NCBI RefSeq assembly: GCF_002115725.1
Contig: NZ_JFKD01000001.1
Coordinates: 333,938 to 397,937 of the forward strand
Origin: Marivita cryptomonadis
GTDB lineage: Bacteria > Pseudomonadota > Alphaproteobacteria > Rhodobacterales > Rhodobacteraceae
Length of the DNA: 64,000 nt
Reading direction: 5' to 3'
Shown in pieces: positions 44,232 through 54,203 of the stretch. The notes beneath the pieces were generated by a model, which ran no database searches, was not told where the DNA came from, and worked only from the letters and a program-made list of their open reading frames with translations. Position numbers and translations under genes: made by a program. The first letter of the stretch is position 1. Every line of letters begins with the position of its first letter.

Positions 44232-45026
44232 ATGACGTTGCATACGAAAGAGCTGGAAGTTCTAGATAATTTCCGGGCGAACCTGCAAAGCATAATGAAG
44301 TCACAAAACCTCAGCGAAGCCGAGTTGTCGGCGCGTGCAGGGTTTGAGGAAGCTAGCATTCTGGACGAAATCATGCGTGGTCGCACATTGCCGAACATGG
44401 CCGCACCTGTGCGATTGGCGGACGCTTTGGGAATCCCTGTGGATGTTTTGCTCAGGGACCGGAACGATCACCTCAAAGGAGATTTCGAAGCGCTGCCGGT
44501 GCAGGAAGTGGATCGGCAGGCTGCACAGCTTTTGTCTGCGGTCTTCAAGGCAACCGAACGGTCGCTGGACCGGATCGGAGATCGACCAACACTGGATTCC
44601 ATCATCGCTTGGTGGAAGGAAACTGACGGCGACCTGTCCCGTAGCGAGCAGATCGCTCCGCATTTCGATCTTGTCAGTGCAGCCGAAGCTTTGACGTCGA
44701 TCCCGCGCATTCACCATGTTGGTGCGCTTGGCCTGTCCGCAACGACGCTCGGGTCGGCAGACAATTCTAGGCTCGCGAACTTTCTCGAAACCCTGAGCAC
44801 TTCTGATCTGACCGAACTGAACGGACAAATCAGATCGGTTGCGCATTCCGGTGTGGGGATGATCACGCCGCTCAAGCGGATTGTGCCCTTCCCCGAAACG
44901 AACGAAACCGCAGAGGTCAGCTTCGTTCGCCTCATGCTCCCTGTCAGGGATGCGTCGGGCACCTTGTTCGTGCTGAACTATTCCACCCTTTTGAGCGAAT
45001 CGACCCCCAGAAGAACAGACGGGTGA
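44232..45026 (+). CDS. XRE-family HTH regulator with C-terminal sensor region
   Basis: A 264-aa protein. The N-terminal helix-turn-helix (about 22-75) reads SEAELSARAGFEEASILDEI and RLADALGIPVDVLL. The rest (about 100-264) is an alpha/beta domain with DPTLDSIIAWW-like and LMLPVRDASGTLFVLNYST segments, which resembles a small-ligand or PAS-like sensor, though I cannot name it. The last 49 bp overlap the convergent gene at 44978, so the two transcripts are antisense at their 3' ends. Targets unknown. Confidence 0.78.
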   Translation: MTLHTKELEVLDNFRANLQSIMKSQNLSEAELSARAGFEEASILDEIMRGRTLPNMAAPVRLADALGIPVDVLLRDRNDHLKGDFEALPVQEVDRQAAQLLSAVFKATERSLDRIGDRPTLDSIIAWWKETDGDLSRSEQIAPHFDLVSAAEALTSIPRIHHVGALGLSATTLGSADNSRLANFLETLSTSDLTELNGQIRSVAHSGVGMITPLKRIVPFPETNETAEVSFVRLMLPVRDASGTLFVLNYSTLLSESTPRRTDG

Positions 45027-45703
45027 AGATTGAAGTAGCGTGCCATGTCGCACAGTTCGCTTGATTGAATCGCCACAAGATATTCACCTGTTGCCCGCCC
45101 TTTCGGCAAGGTTCCCCAGACATGCGCGCCGGGATACTGTCGGGTAAAGCCATATTCCGTGGCATAGCCCAACCGGGCATCATCGGCTCTCACAAAGGCA
45201 TAGAGCCAGTCTGGATGCCAGCGCAGGTGGCAATAGGCAAACAGCAGATGCGTGTAGAGCGACAACATATGCCGAGAGCCGCGCATCTTTTCGGCGATAA
45301 AGAACTCGCCCATGTAGATGACGCTTCCCGTGATCTCGTCACACGGGCGGTGTTCGTCCGAAACAACCCGTAAATGCCCCTGGCCCTTGTACAATCTGCC
45401 ATAACTGCGGGACCAGAAGCTTGACAGCGTTTCGGTCACAAACCGGTCGTGCCGGGCAGCGACACCACCGATATCTTGACCGTCCTTGCGCAGGATCAGC
45501 CACCCGGCATTGTCTTTGGACAGATCATTGTGTTCTGACGAGATCATTGGTGTGATCGAGTTTTTACCGATCGCGCGCATCCGGTTTTCGCATCCTTCAA
45601 AATCCGATGAATCTTCGACCGTGATTCCCCGCTCTTCAAGCATGTAGAGACAGGTGCTGAAGAATTTCATCAGGTCTAGATGAGCAATTTTGGCCACGTG
45701 CAT
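44978..45703 (-). CDS. GNAT-like protein of unknown function
   Basis: I start at the ATG at 45703 (241 aa) after GAGGGAGAA; the frame extends to a GTG at 45796 without support. The C-terminal half has an acetyltransferase-like run: IYMGEFFIAEKMRGSRHML, an amphipathic helix, LYAFVRADDARLGYATEYGF and a final beta strand. This matches the beta4-alpha3-beta5 core of GNAT folds, with RGSRH in place of the usual RGxG/A acetyl-CoA loop. I do not recognise the family and assign no substrate. Its 3' end overlaps the XRE regulator gene by 49 bp. Confidence 0.6.
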   Translation of the reverse strand: MHVAKIAHLDLMKFFSTCLYMLEERGITVEDSSDFEGCENRMRAIGKNSITPMISSEHNDLSKDNAGWLILRKDGQDIGGVAARHDRFVTETLSSFWSRSYGRLYKGQGHLRVVSDEHRPCDEITGSVIYMGEFFIAEKMRGSRHMLSLYTHLLFAYCHLRWHPDWLYAFVRADDARLGYATEYGFTRQYPGAHVWGTLPKGRATGEYLVAIQSSELCDMARYFNLHPSVLLGVDSLKRVE

Positions 45704-46042
45704 TTCTCCCTCATAGAGTGTTGAACAATCCCTCCACACCACATTATTCGCGGGGCCGCGCCAAGCCTTAAGGTTGTTTCTTTTCGGTTGAGACACCTAT
45801 AGATAGCTTCAGTTGAATGTGTTGCTGCTGGATCATGCCGAGTGTTCGAAGGCCATTGGCAAAATTCCGCAGACAGACCGTATTGCATGGCACTGTCGGC
45901 ATGCTGGGACATCACGATGACGTGGGCGGGGCCTTTCCAGACAGGAAAGCGGAATATCATTTGGTAAGCTCGCGCGAACACAAGACTGGGCGGTGAGGCT
46001 GTGTTGCGCCTCATGATTGTTCAGCTGCAAAGGAGGTTCGTC
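45704..46042. other. 339-bp gene-free stretch
   Basis: Divergent spacer between the GNAT-like gene and the Tat-exported protein. No supported gene, repeat or clear promoter is visible apart from the AAAGGAGG ribosome site of the following gene. Confidence 0.45.
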
Positions 46043-46531
46043 ATGACCATTTCAAGTCTCACGCGGCGGTCCGTGGTAACCACTGCTGCTGCGGCGCTGT
46101 TCACAACCGGGTCGGGTTTGCTGGTTCCTGCAAGGGCCAAAGGGCTTGCGCCGACACCGACCATGCGGGGTGGGTCCAACAATTATCGCCCGGGCGCACC
46201 AATCGTTGCGCGGATTGGTGGTGGCGGGTTCTGGATGACCGGCACGGTGCGTCGGGCCGAGGATGGAGCGCCACTCGAAGGTCAGCGTATCCAAATCTGG
46301 GCGCATACCACCGAAGGCCATGAACGTGATTGGCACAGCCACGGCGCAACGCTGACGGATGCGAACGGGGAATTCCGGCTGGAAATGCCGCAAATCGTTC
46401 CAGCCTTTGGCCAAGCGCACGGGCATCTGGCCTATGATGGGGACGCATTCAAAACTGTCTTTCTGCGTCCTGTGATGGGCAGTTCGCGCGACACCAGCCT
46501 GCGTGCGGATTTCGTCTTGCAACCAGTCTGA
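46043..46531 (+). CDS. Tat-exported intradiol-dioxygenase-like protein
   Basis: A 162-aa protein; the ATG at 46043 follows AAAGGAGG. A twin-arginine signal (LTRRSVVTTAAAALF, residues 6-20) ends near PARAKG. The remainder is the beta-sandwich of intradiol ring-cleavage dioxygenases: GTVRRAEDGAPLEGQRIQIW, LTDANGEFRLEMP and the C-terminal HxH pair His126/His128 (QAHGHLAY). In true enzymes two tyrosines and two histidines bind Fe(III). I see the histidines and Tyr131, but the first tyrosine position (after IW) carries EGHERDWHSHG, rich in His. It is co-transcribed with a ferric-reductase-like gene 14 bp downstream. Confidence 0.75.
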   Translation: MTISSLTRRSVVTTAAAALFTTGSGLLVPARAKGLAPTPTMRGGSNNYRPGAPIVARIGGGGFWMTGTVRRAEDGAPLEGQRIQIWAHTTEGHERDWHSHGATLTDANGEFRLEMPQIVPAFGQAHGHLAYDGDAFKTVFLRPVMGSSRDTSLRADFVLQPV

Positions 46532-46545
46532 CGGGGGCTGACACC

Positions 46546-47160
46546 ATGCCCCGGCCTCGCGCGGTTTTGATCTGGATCGCGGTCGCGACAGCGCTTTTGG
46601 TGCCGTTTGGCTTTGCCGTTTCAAGCCCCCTGCTTCAATGGCGTGACCCGGTTTATATCGGGTCCGGAATTGCCGGTGTGATGGCCATGGGGCTGTTGCT
46701 GATGCAGCCTTTGTTGGTCGGGGGGTACTTGCCCGGTTTCAAGGGTATCTCCGGACGGCGATTGCATCGCGGCGTAGGAGCTTTGCTTGTCGGGCTGGTG
46801 ATCATCCATGTGGCTGGACTGTGGATGACCAGCCCGCCCGATGTCATTGACGCGCTTTTGTTCATGTCGCCCACACCGTTCTCTATCTGGGGTGTGATCG
46901 CAATGTGGGCTGTGTTTGCAGCGGCGTTGATCGGAGCGCTGCGGCACCGGATGGGACAGCGATTGCGACTTTGGCGCGTACTGCATACCTCTTTTGTCAG
47001 TATCATTGCCATTGGGACGGCCCTGCATGTTCTGCAGATTGACGGCACAATGGAGCCGATTTCGAAAGCACTCCTCACAGCGTTGGTCCTAGGTGTTTTA
47101 ATGCGCGTGATCTTTGATCGCCGGATATGGGTTCATTTTCCTTTGGTGCGCCGAAAGTAA
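46546..47160 (+). CDS. Ferric-reductase-like membrane cytochrome b
   Basis: A 204-aa protein with about six helices of the ferric reductase-like transmembrane family (PF01794). Two His pairs, each 14 residues apart, are positioned to bind two haems across the membrane: His74/His88 (RLHRGVG, IIHVAG) and His147/His161 (VLHTSF, ALHVLQ). There is no FAD/NAD domain, as in MsrQ, which takes electrons from quinol and delivers them to a periplasmic partner. The Tat-exported protein encoded just upstream is the obvious candidate partner. Confidence 0.85.
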   Translation: MPRPRAVLIWIAVATALLVPFGFAVSSPLLQWRDPVYIGSGIAGVMAMGLLLMQPLLVGGYLPGFKGISGRRLHRGVGALLVGLVIIHVAGLWMTSPPDVIDALLFMSPTPFSIWGVIAMWAVFAAALIGALRHRMGQRLRLWRVLHTSFVSIIAIGTALHVLQIDGTMEPISKALLTALVLGVLMRVIFDRRIWVHFPLVRRK

Positions 47161-47224
47161 TTCGGGGCACTCTGGGATTGACCGCAATCGGTCGACCCTG
47201 TCAGGTGACACCAAAGGAGGCTCC

Positions 47225-48157
47225 ATGGAGCAGATCACATCCCATGTTCTGCGTGATGCAGACACAGAAGTGACGGTGCTTTCGATGGGTTGCGCGGTGA
47301 TGGATTGGCGTGTTGCAGACCGTCCTGTTGTTCTGGGTTACGCAGAGCCCGAGCATTACAGGCATAACCCCGCGTCGATGGGCGCGGTGTGCGGGCGCGT
47401 GGTCAACCGGATTTCCGGGGCTCGGTTCGACCTAAATGGTGTCAGCTATGACCTGCCCGCCAATGCGTCGCCACATCATCTGCATGGCGGTCCGGGCGGG
47501 CTTGGCCGGTGCAACTGGCGTATGTCACCGGATGGAGATCGCGCGGTGGAATTCCGATTGCTCTCGACAGACGGGGATCAGGGCTACCCCGGAAATGTGG
47601 CGTTCCGCGTGGTGCTGCGTCTCAGGGGTGGGTGTCTGACATGGGATATGGAAGGTGTGCCGGATCGCATGACGCCGATCAATCTGGCACAGCATGTTTA
47701 CTTCAATCTTGCAGGCCACGGCACCGTTGCCGAGCATTATGTGCAGGTAGCGGCGGACCAGTACACACCCACGGCCCAGGATCTTGTGCCTTTGGGCACG
47801 ATCGAGCCAGTGGAGGGGACGGCGTATGATTTCCGTCGTCCGGTGCGATTAGGGGATGGCGACGGGTGGGATGGGAACCTTGTCTTGACGTCTGACGCCG
47901 ATCCCGCAGCTGAAGTGACAGGCCCCGATGGGCTTGAACTGCGGCTGTGGACGGATCGTCCGGGGTTGCAGGTCTACACTTCAAACAGCTTAGCGCGGCA
48001 TTTGCCAGAAGGACCGGGGGCGGCGCATGGGCGTTTTGCCGGTCTGTGTCTTGAGGCGCAGGACTTTCCGAATGCGGTGAATGTGCCTGCATTCCCGTCG
48101 ATCCTCTGTACTCCGGACGCGCCATACCAGCAGATGACCTCTATCGAAATCCTCTAG
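47225..48157 (+). CDS. galM: Aldose 1-epimerase
   Basis: A 310-aa galactose-mutarotase fold protein. The ATG at 47225 follows AAAGGAGG (the frame is open from 47114 without support). The usual motifs are there: YRHNPASMGAVCGRVVNRIS, the catalytic His in NLAQHVYFNLAG, and GLCLEAQDFPNAVN with the catalytic Glu. HHLHGGPGGL supplies a second active-site His. It interconverts alpha and beta anomers of aldohexoses. No gal or ara genes accompany it. Confidence 0.9.
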   Translation: MEQITSHVLRDADTEVTVLSMGCAVMDWRVADRPVVLGYAEPEHYRHNPASMGAVCGRVVNRISGARFDLNGVSYDLPANASPHHLHGGPGGLGRCNWRMSPDGDRAVEFRLLSTDGDQGYPGNVAFRVVLRLRGGCLTWDMEGVPDRMTPINLAQHVYFNLAGHGTVAEHYVQVAADQYTPTAQDLVPLGTIEPVEGTAYDFRRPVRLGDGDGWDGNLVLTSDADPAAEVTGPDGLELRLWTDRPGLQVYTSNSLARHLPEGPGAAHGRFAGLCLEAQDFPNAVNVPAFPSILCTPDAPYQQMTSIEIL

Positions 48158-48264
48158 GAAACATGCAGCTCTGCGTCCACGCTGCGCATTTCATCGGTCG
48201 AAAGCCGCCTGTGGCCACCACATGCGGTTCTTTCACCCGTGTGTTCTTTTGGGCCGGCGTCGTA

Positions 48265-48657
48265 TCAGTGCTGCCCAGTGGCAAGATCGCTCAGGATCGG
48301 GCAATCGGGACGATTGTCCCCGGCGCAGCTTTTCACAAGGTTCGAAAGCGTATCACGCATGGATTCCAATTGCGTGATTTTGTCTTCGATCTTGGCCAGG
48401 TGCGCTTGTGCGAGGTCCTTCACATCGGCACTCGCGCGCGTGTCATCCTCGTAGAGCGCCAGCAATGTGCGGCAGTCCTCGATGGTGAACCCCAATGTGC
48501 GTGCACGTCCGAGAAAGGCCAGCTTGTGCAGATCGCTTTCGCGGAACACTCGATATCCGTTGGTATCCCGCAACGGCGTGATGAGCCCGATATCTTCATA
48601 ATACCGGATGGTCTTTGGGGGCAGTCCAGCCTTTTGGGCAACATCTCCGATGTTCAT
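48265..48657 (-). CDS. cueR: Cu(I)-responsive MerR-family regulator
   Basis: A 130-aa regulator. The N-terminal MerR HTH ([20 protein letters not shown]) is followed by a dimerisation helix and the metal loop Cys111[10 protein letters not shown]119, the CueR-type pair that binds Cu(I) or Ag(I) linearly. The ATG overlaps the copA stop by 4 bp (ATGA), so copA and cueR form one operon in which the activator is made with its target. Its binding site lies upstream of copA at 51137-51167. Confidence 0.94.
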   Translation of the reverse strand: MNIGDVAQKAGLPPKTIRYYEDIGLITPLRDTNGYRVFRESDLHKLAFLGRARTLGFTIEDCRTLLALYEDDTRASADVKDLAQAHLAKIEDKITQLESMRDTLSNLVKSCAGDNRPDCPILSDLATGQH

Positions 48658-51110
48658 GCTGGGACCTCCGCGTAAGTGACGGACGCCGAGTCGTTCTGCA
48701 CCGGTGCGATGTTTCGCAGACGCAGGGCATTGGTCAGGACGAACACAGAACTCAACGCCATCGCACCCGCGCCCAGCATCGGCGACAGCAGGATGCCGAA
48801 CGCAGGGTAAAGCACACCTGCGGCAACCGGGATCAGCGCGGTGTTATAGGCAAAGGCCCAGAACAGGTTCTGCCGGATATTGCGCATGGTCTGTTTTGAC
48901 ACGTCCACTGCATTCACCACACCAGATACCCGACCCGAGGACAGAACGATATCCGCCGCCTCGATGGCGACATCTGTGCCTGTACCGATGGCCAGTCCGA
49001 TATCTGCTTCGGCAAGGGCCGGGGCGTCATTGATGCCATCGCCCACGAAGGCGACCGCACCAAAGCGGCTGCGCAGATCCTTGATGGCGTCGACCTTGCC
49101 ATCGGGGCGCACGCCTGCAGTAACGTGGTCGATGCCCAGTTGACGGGCGATGGCATTGGCGGCGGCTGGATTGTCGCCCGAGATCATCGCCACTTTGAGG
49201 CCAGCTGCGTGCAGCGCGTCGATGGCAGGCTTTGCGCTGGGCTTGATTTGGTCTGCCACCGCAAAGACAGCCACGGCCTGCCCACCCCGTGCGAGGCAGA
49301 CGAGGCTGTGCCCGTTATCTGCAAACCGCGTGATTGCTGCTTGCAGGGGTGTCGTGTCTACACCGTTTTCTGTGAGGTGACGCTCGGAGCCGACAAGTAG
49401 CTTGTGATCCCCCAGTGACGCGATCAGCCCATAGCCGGGAACCGTTTCGCTGTCTTTAACAGTGGGGAGGTCGTCAGGGGCCGAGGCAAGGATGGCGCGC
49501 CCTACCGGGTGATCTGATCCCTGTTCAACCGCAGCCACAAGGCGCAGCGCCTCGGCGGCTTCTATGCCGGGCACGGTGTATTGATCGACAAGGCTTGGGC
49601 GTCCTTTGGTCAGGGTCCCGGTCTTGTCGAACGCCACTACAGTGGCGCTGTCGAGGCGTTGAAGCGCGTCGCCTTTGCGGAAGAGCACACCAAGCTCAGC
49701 CGCGCGACCGGTGCCCACCATAATCGAGGTGGGCGTCGCAAGTCCCATTGCGCAGGGACAGGCAATGATCAGGACGGCCACCCCGGAAACCAGCGCGTAG
49801 CCCAGCGATGGCTGCGGGCCGAAGGTCAGCCACACAACGATGGTGAGCGCGGCGATGCCTAATACGACAGGCACAAAAATGCGAACTACAGTATCGGCCA
49901 GCGCCTGAATTGGCAATTTCGCGCCCTGCGCGGTTTGCACCATGTCGATGATCCGGGCCAAAACGGTGTTTGAGCCGACCGCCGTCGCGCGATAGGTCAG
50001 TGCCTTTCGCCCATTGATGGTGCCGCCGGTCACGACGTCGTCGGTGGTCTTGGCCACGGGCACAGGCTCTCCGGTGATCATGGACTCGTCAACATAGGAT
50101 TCTCCGTCCATCACCATGCCGTCGACGGCAATACGTCCGCCGGGGCGCACCATGATCACATCGCCAACTGCGACATCGGCAAGCGGCACTTCGACAAAAT
50201 CTCCGTCCCGCGACAGCAGCACGGTGTCAGGCCGCAGGCCGATCAGATGGCGGATGGCAGCGCCGGTGCGCCCCTTAGCGCGGGCCTCCATCCAACGGCC
50301 AGCGAGGATAAGTGTGACGATCACACCCGCCGCTTCGAAATAGACCGCGCGGGTACCCTCGGGCAAAAGCGCAGGCGCGAAGGTGGCGATGGTGGAATAG
50401 CTCCACGCGGCCAGCGTGCCGAGGGCGACAAGACTGTTCATGTCGGGGCTGCCCTTAGCCAACAGCGGCAGACCGATGCGGAAGAACCGACGGCCCGGCC
50501 ATGCCAGAACCAGTGTGATGAGCAGGAATTGCAACACCCAGAAGCTCTGCATCCCGAGGCTGCCCATAATTGCGTGGTGCAGCGGCGGGTAGAGGTGCCC
50601 GCCCATCTCCGTCAGGAACACCGGCAGGGTGAGCGCGCCTGCGATCAAGGTGTCGCGGCGCAGGGGGGCGATTTCGGAATGCCGCTCTGTCGGGATGTCG
50701 TTGTCGACTGGCCGTGCCGGATATCCGGCATCGGTTACCGTCTGGGCAAGTGCTTCGATTGTTACCGCGCCATCCAGAACACGCACGCTTGCGGTCTGTG
50801 TGGCGAGGTTCACGTTGGCCGTCAGAACACCCGGTACGGCCTCAAGCGCGCGTTCGACACGGCCGGTGCAGGAGGCACAGGTCATGCCTTCGATGGACAG
50901 ACTGTGGTTCGTTTCGCGGGCGGGGTAGCCCGCGGTCTTGAGCGCTGTGCGCAATGTTTCGGGTGAAGCTGAACCGGTAACCTGCGCAATGTGATTGGCG
51001 ATGTTGACTGATGCTTCGGTCACGCCGGGGGCAGCCGCCAATGCCCGCTCGGCGCGGCCTGCACAGCCTGCGCAGCTCATTTTGTCGACAGAAAAGCGGA
51101 GCGTGGTCAT
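48654..51110 (-). CDS. copA: Copper-exporting P1B-type ATPase
   Basis: An 818-aa pump; ATG at 51110 after AAGGAT. Two N-terminal metal-binding domains carry Cys13-x2-Cys16 (MSCAGCAGR) and MTCASCTGR. The membrane metal site is [12 protein letters not shown]; the phosphorylated Asp is in [11 protein letters not shown] is in GSDHPVGRA; and [16 protein letters not shown] closes the P domain. It expels Cu(I) to the periplasm. The promoter has the 19-bp spacer typical of MerR/CueR control. Confidence 0.96.
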   Translation of the reverse strand: MTTLRFSVDKMSCAGCAGRAERALAAAPGVTEASVNIANHIAQVTGSASPETLRTALKTAGYPARETNHSLSIEGMTCASCTGRVERALEAVPGVLTANVNLATQTASVRVLDGAVTIEALAQTVTDAGYPARPVDNDIPTERHSEIAPLRRDTLIAGALTLPVFLTEMGGHLYPPLHHAIMGSLGMQSFWVLQFLLITLVLAWPGRRFFRIGLPLLAKGSPDMNSLVALGTLAAWSYSTIATFAPALLPEGTRAVYFEAAGVIVTLILAGRWMEARAKGRTGAAIRHLIGLRPDTVLLSRDGDFVEVPLADVAVGDVIMVRPGGRIAVDGMVMDGESYVDESMITGEPVPVAKTTDDVVTGGTINGRKALTYRATAVGSNTVLARIIDMVQTAQGAKLPIQALADTVVRIFVPVVLGIAALTIVVWLTFGPQPSLGYALVSGVAVLIIACPCAMGLATPTSIMVGTGRAAELGVLFRKGDALQRLDSATVVAFDKTGTLTKGRPSLVDQYTVPGIEAAEALRLVAAVEQGSDHPVGRAILASAPDDLPTVKDSETVPGYGLIASLGDHKLLVGSERHLTENGVDTTPLQAAITRFADNGHSLVCLARGGQAVAVFAVADQIKPSAKPAIDALHAAGLKVAMISGDNPAAANAIARQLGIDHVTAGVRPDGKVDAIKDLRSRFGAVAFVGDGINDAPALAEADIGLAIGTGTDVAIEAADIVLSSGRVSGVVNAVDVSKQTMRNIRQNLFWAFAYNTALIPVAAGVLYPAFGILLSPMLGAGAMALSSVFVLTNALRLRNIAPVQNDSASVTYAEVPA

Positions 51111-51136
51111 GGGAATGATCCTTGTTGCTTGAGGAT

Positions 51137-51167
51137 CAGATAGGGCCTCCAGTCGCTGGAAGGTCAA
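51137..51167 (-). promoter_or_regulatory. CueR-controlled copA promoter with 19-bp spacer
   Basis: On the minus strand, TTGACC (51167-51162) and TATCTG (51142-51137) are exactly 19 bp apart, two more than a normal promoter, as in MerR-family targets. Within the spacer lies the dyad CCTTCCAG-CGA-CTGGAGG, close to the CueR consensus. Bound CueR would twist the DNA to align the -35 and -10. Confidence 0.85.
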
Positions 51168-51206
51168 GAGGCAAGGCCAAGAAATCACCAGAAAGGCGCT
51201 GCATGC

Positions 51207-51659
51207 CTAGTTCAATGGGGTTTTTACCGAAGGTGTCAAAATCCGTGCGCGGCATTCTTCGCACAACAGCGGCAAGCCAAAACGAGATGCTGCGCAGAGC
51301 AAAGGCAAAAGGGCTGAGGGTGACACCAGAAACCTTGCTTCTGCCAATGCGGTGTCGCGCCTCTGTTCGGTTGACGCCATGACAAACCGTGCCAAAGCTG
51401 CTTCGTCGGGCGTCATACCCTTGGTCCCCATGGGCATGATCGTCAGAGGGCGCCAGCTGTGTTTTGCGAGCAATTGAAGCATCTGTTCGAACGCTTGCAG
51501 ACACGATCTGGCGCGGGCTGCGCCCAACGAGGTTTGCAAATCTTCCCACATCGCTGTTTGCGCGTCCAAATTGGTGTTCCATGCACGCAGCAGCGCGATC
51601 ACGCGCATTTCGGCGGATCGCAGGTCATCATCCGGCAGAAGAATATGCGAGTGGTGCAT
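51207..51659 (-). CDS. Small protein of unknown function next to copA
   Basis: A 150-aa protein; I start at the ATG at 51659 (MHHSHILLPD) after AAGGGTCACCC rather than at 51755, which would add a hydrophobic stretch without a ribosome site. It appears helical, with RSAEMRVIALLRAWN near the N-terminus, and ends with LPLLCEECRARI, a CxxC pair that could bind metal. Its start is upstream and its stop just before the copA promoter. I recognise no family. A link to copper is only suggested by position. Confidence 0.5.
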   Translation of the reverse strand: MHHSHILLPDDDLRSAEMRVIALLRAWNTNLDAQTAMWEDLQTSLGAARARSCLQAFEQMLQLLAKHSWRPLTIMPMGTKGMTPDEAALARFVMASTEQRRDTALAEARFLVSPSALLPLLCAASRFGLPLLCEECRARILTPSVKTPLN

Positions 51660-51864
51660 GGGTGACCCTTGTTGGACCGTGGCGGCATAATACCCAATTA
51701 AAATAATCAGGATTATTCCTGAATAGAGGAAAGAGCCGAGGGCATTCAAGCCCAATGATGCGATCTTGGATCAAAAAGACGAGCTGACGCCTGTTCTGCC
51801 ACGCAAACGGTCAATTGTTCAGTCGACACGAGAAGTGCACATCAAAACTCCAAAGCTCTTGGGC

Positions 51865-53052
51865 TTAGGAAGTCCCGCTCTCTGCTGCGATCTGCGCCTT
51901 GCTTTTACGCGCGCGTTCTGTGGCCGACTTCAACTGCCCGCAGGCTGCCATGATGTCCTCGCCGCGCGGGGTGCGGATGGGGGACGCGTAGCCTGCTTTG
52001 TATATGATGTCGGCAAAGGACTCGATCCGGCTCCAATCCGACCGCTGGTAAGGTGCGCCGGGCCATTCGTTGAATGGGATCAGGTTGATCTTGGCCGGAA
52101 TACCCGAAATCAGCTTGACCAGACGGCGGGCGTCTTCGTCGCTGTCGTTCACATCCTTGAGCATCACGTATTCAAAGGTGATGCGTTCGGAGTTCGATTT
52201 CTTCGGATACTCGCGCAGGGTGTCCAGCAGCGTTTCGATGTTCCATCGTTTGTTGATCGGAACCAGTCTGTCACGCACCTCGTCTGTCGTGGCGTGGAAG
52301 CTGACCGCCAGCAGGCATCCGATTTCCTCGGCGGTTTTGGCGATCTCCGGCACGACGCCAGACGTGGACAGCGTGATGCGGCGGCGGGACAGGGCGATGC
52401 CTTCGCCATCCATCGCGATCTTCATCGCATCGCGCACGTTGTCGAAATTGTAGAGTGGCTCGCCCATACCCATCAGCACGATGTTCGACAAAAGGCGTGG
52501 GCCGTTCTCACCGGTGCCGATGCCTGGTTCGGGCCATTCGCCCAGATCGTCGCGGGCCAGCATGACCTGACCGATGATTTCCCCGGCGGTCAGGTTGCGT
52601 ACCAGTTTTTGCGTACCGGTGTGGCAGAAGGAACAGGTGAGTGTGCAGCCTACCTGGGCCGAGATGCACAGCGTGCCACGGTCGGTTTCGGGGATATAGA
52701 CCACCTCGACCTCGTGCCCACCTGCAATGCGGACAAGGTATTTGCGCGTGCCGTCTGCCGAGACCTGTTTGGACACGATCTCCGGTAGAGCGATTTCGAA
52801 ATGATCGTCCAGTTCGGCGCGGTAGCCCTTGGCGAGGTTTGTCATCGCGTGGAAATCGCGCACGCCCCATTGATAAACCCACTGCCAGATCTGGTTGACC
52901 CGCATCTTGGACTGCTTTTCCGGTGTGCCCATGGCGACCAGCGCCTCGCGTAGCTTGTCGCGGGTCAGTCCGACAATATTCGTTTTGCCCCCCTCCGGCA
53001 TCTTGCGCGGGATGGTCATAACGTCTTGCGTGATCGGTGCAGAGCCGGTCAT
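51865..53052 (-). CDS. rlmN: Dual-specificity 23S rRNA/tRNA adenine-C2 methyltransferase
   Basis: A 395-aa radical-SAM enzyme; ATG at 53052 after AAGGCTG. The cluster motif is Cys136-x3-Cys140-x2-Cys143 ([14 protein letters not shown]). [18 protein letters not shown] follows, and the late catalytic cysteine is in DIMAACGQL (about residue 370); the earlier methyl-carrier residues are in the N-terminal half. It methylates A2503 of 23S rRNA and A37 of some tRNAs. It is downstream of the arsR-permease operon by 91 bp and may have its own promoter. Confidence 0.96.
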   Translation of the reverse strand: MTGSAPITQDVMTIPRKMPEGGKTNIVGLTRDKLREALVAMGTPEKQSKMRVNQIWQWVYQWGVRDFHAMTNLAKGYRAELDDHFEIALPEIVSKQVSADGTRKYLVRIAGGHEVEVVYIPETDRGTLCISAQVGCTLTCSFCHTGTQKLVRNLTAGEIIGQVMLARDDLGEWPEPGIGTGENGPRLLSNIVLMGMGEPLYNFDNVRDAMKIAMDGEGIALSRRRITLSTSGVVPEIAKTAEEIGCLLAVSFHATTDEVRDRLVPINKRWNIETLLDTLREYPKKSNSERITFEYVMLKDVNDSDEDARRLVKLISGIPAKINLIPFNEWPGAPYQRSDWSRIESFADIIYKAGYASPIRTPRGEDIMAACGQLKSATERARKSKAQIAAESGTS

Positions 53053-53143
53053 TGGGTCAGCCTTTCTCGAAAAGAGATGGGCCACATATAGGATTCTTTG
53101 GGCTTTGCCAAAGGGGAATGCGTGTGAAGGCTCTTGCAAGAGC

Positions 53144-54187
53144 CTAGATCATCGTCCAGCCCTGATAGGCCAAACCGATGAGAAATGCGCCGCCAAGCGA
53201 TATTGCGATGTAGAGCGTAAACACCCGGGGCTTCACCAGTGCCCAGACCGCGATGGCGGCGGGCAGGGACGTGACGCCCCCAGCGACAAGGAAGGCAAGG
53301 CCGGCACCGGACGCCATGCCCTGCTCCATCAACCCACTGATCAGCGGCAGCGCGGCATAGCCGTTCAGGTAGGCGGGCACACCGACCACCGTTGCGATCG
53401 CGATCGGACCAATCCCGGTGCCGCCCAGAACGGACGTAATGGTTTCCGCAGGGATATAGGCCAGCATCAGGCTTTCCAACAAAAAGGCCAAGGTCAACCA
53501 TTGGGCAAGGAAGAGCGTTGTCTTCATTGCCTCCTTGCCGAATTTCTCGACCCGTTCAGAGTGCTCCCAAAAACGCCAGACCACAGGCTTGGGATTGCGG
53601 ATCTTGGCCGAACCGCAGCCGCCATTTCCAACACCTTCGCGCAAGGCATCATGCAGGATTTGGCTGCCGCCCAAGGCCAGCACGATATAGCCACCCGCCA
53701 CGCCAAGTCCGATTGCCGCTAATGTCTTGGCAACTGCGAATTCAAACCCAAGCACACCCGAGGTCAGCAAGAACATCGACGGGTCCATCACTGGCGATGC
53801 CAGCCAGAAGGCCATCACAGCGGATAACGGAACACCCATCGTCAAAAGAGCTGCGATCAGGGGAATTACGCCACAAGAACAAAAGGGTGACAGCCCACCC
53901 GCCAGTGCTGCAAGAAAGATCATCAGTGCTGGTGAACCTGTAAAGGCACGGGCGATCAGGTTGTCCGCCCCTGTCGCCACGGCCCAAGCTGCAATCCCGA
54001 TGGACAACAGAAGGTAGGGGCCGGTTTTCATCAGCGACTGCACCACAAAGCCAAGGCTGTCTTCGGCTTGATTGGCTGAGACCAATGCAACGATTAACAG
54101 CAGAATAGCAGACGTGATCCAGACCTTCTGTTTCTTGACCGCAAGCCAGATCGGGTTCGGGGGTGCGTTAGATGAGAGGTCAGCCAT
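53144..54187 (-). CDS. ArsP/DUF318-type permease
   Basis: A 347-aa membrane protein with about eight to ten helices. The conserved [19 protein letters not shown] (about residue 100-118) and a second symmetrical half with [18 protein letters not shown] are features of the PF03773 permeases, which include ArsP (organoarsenical efflux) and related metal transporters. The three-residue FCSCG motif is the thiol site of that family. It begins 16 bp after an ArsR-type repressor gene, so it is likely induced by a metal or metalloid. Confidence 0.82.
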   Translation of the reverse strand: MADLSSNAPPNPIWLAVKKQKVWITSAILLLIVALVSANQAEDSLGFVVQSLMKTGPYLLLSIGIAAWAVATGADNLIARAFTGSPALMIFLAALAGGLSPFCSCGVIPLIAALLTMGVPLSAVMAFWLASPVMDPSMFLLTSGVLGFEFAVAKTLAAIGLGVAGGYIVLALGGSQILHDALREGVGNGGCGSAKIRNPKPVVWRFWEHSERVEKFGKEAMKTTLFLAQWLTLAFLLESLMLAYIPAETITSVLGGTGIGPIAIATVVGVPAYLNGYAALPLISGLMEQGMASGAGLAFLVAGGVTSLPAAIAVWALVKPRVFTLYIAISLGGAFLIGLAYQGWTMI

Positions 54188-54203
54188 TCTCGATGTCCTT
54201 GAG

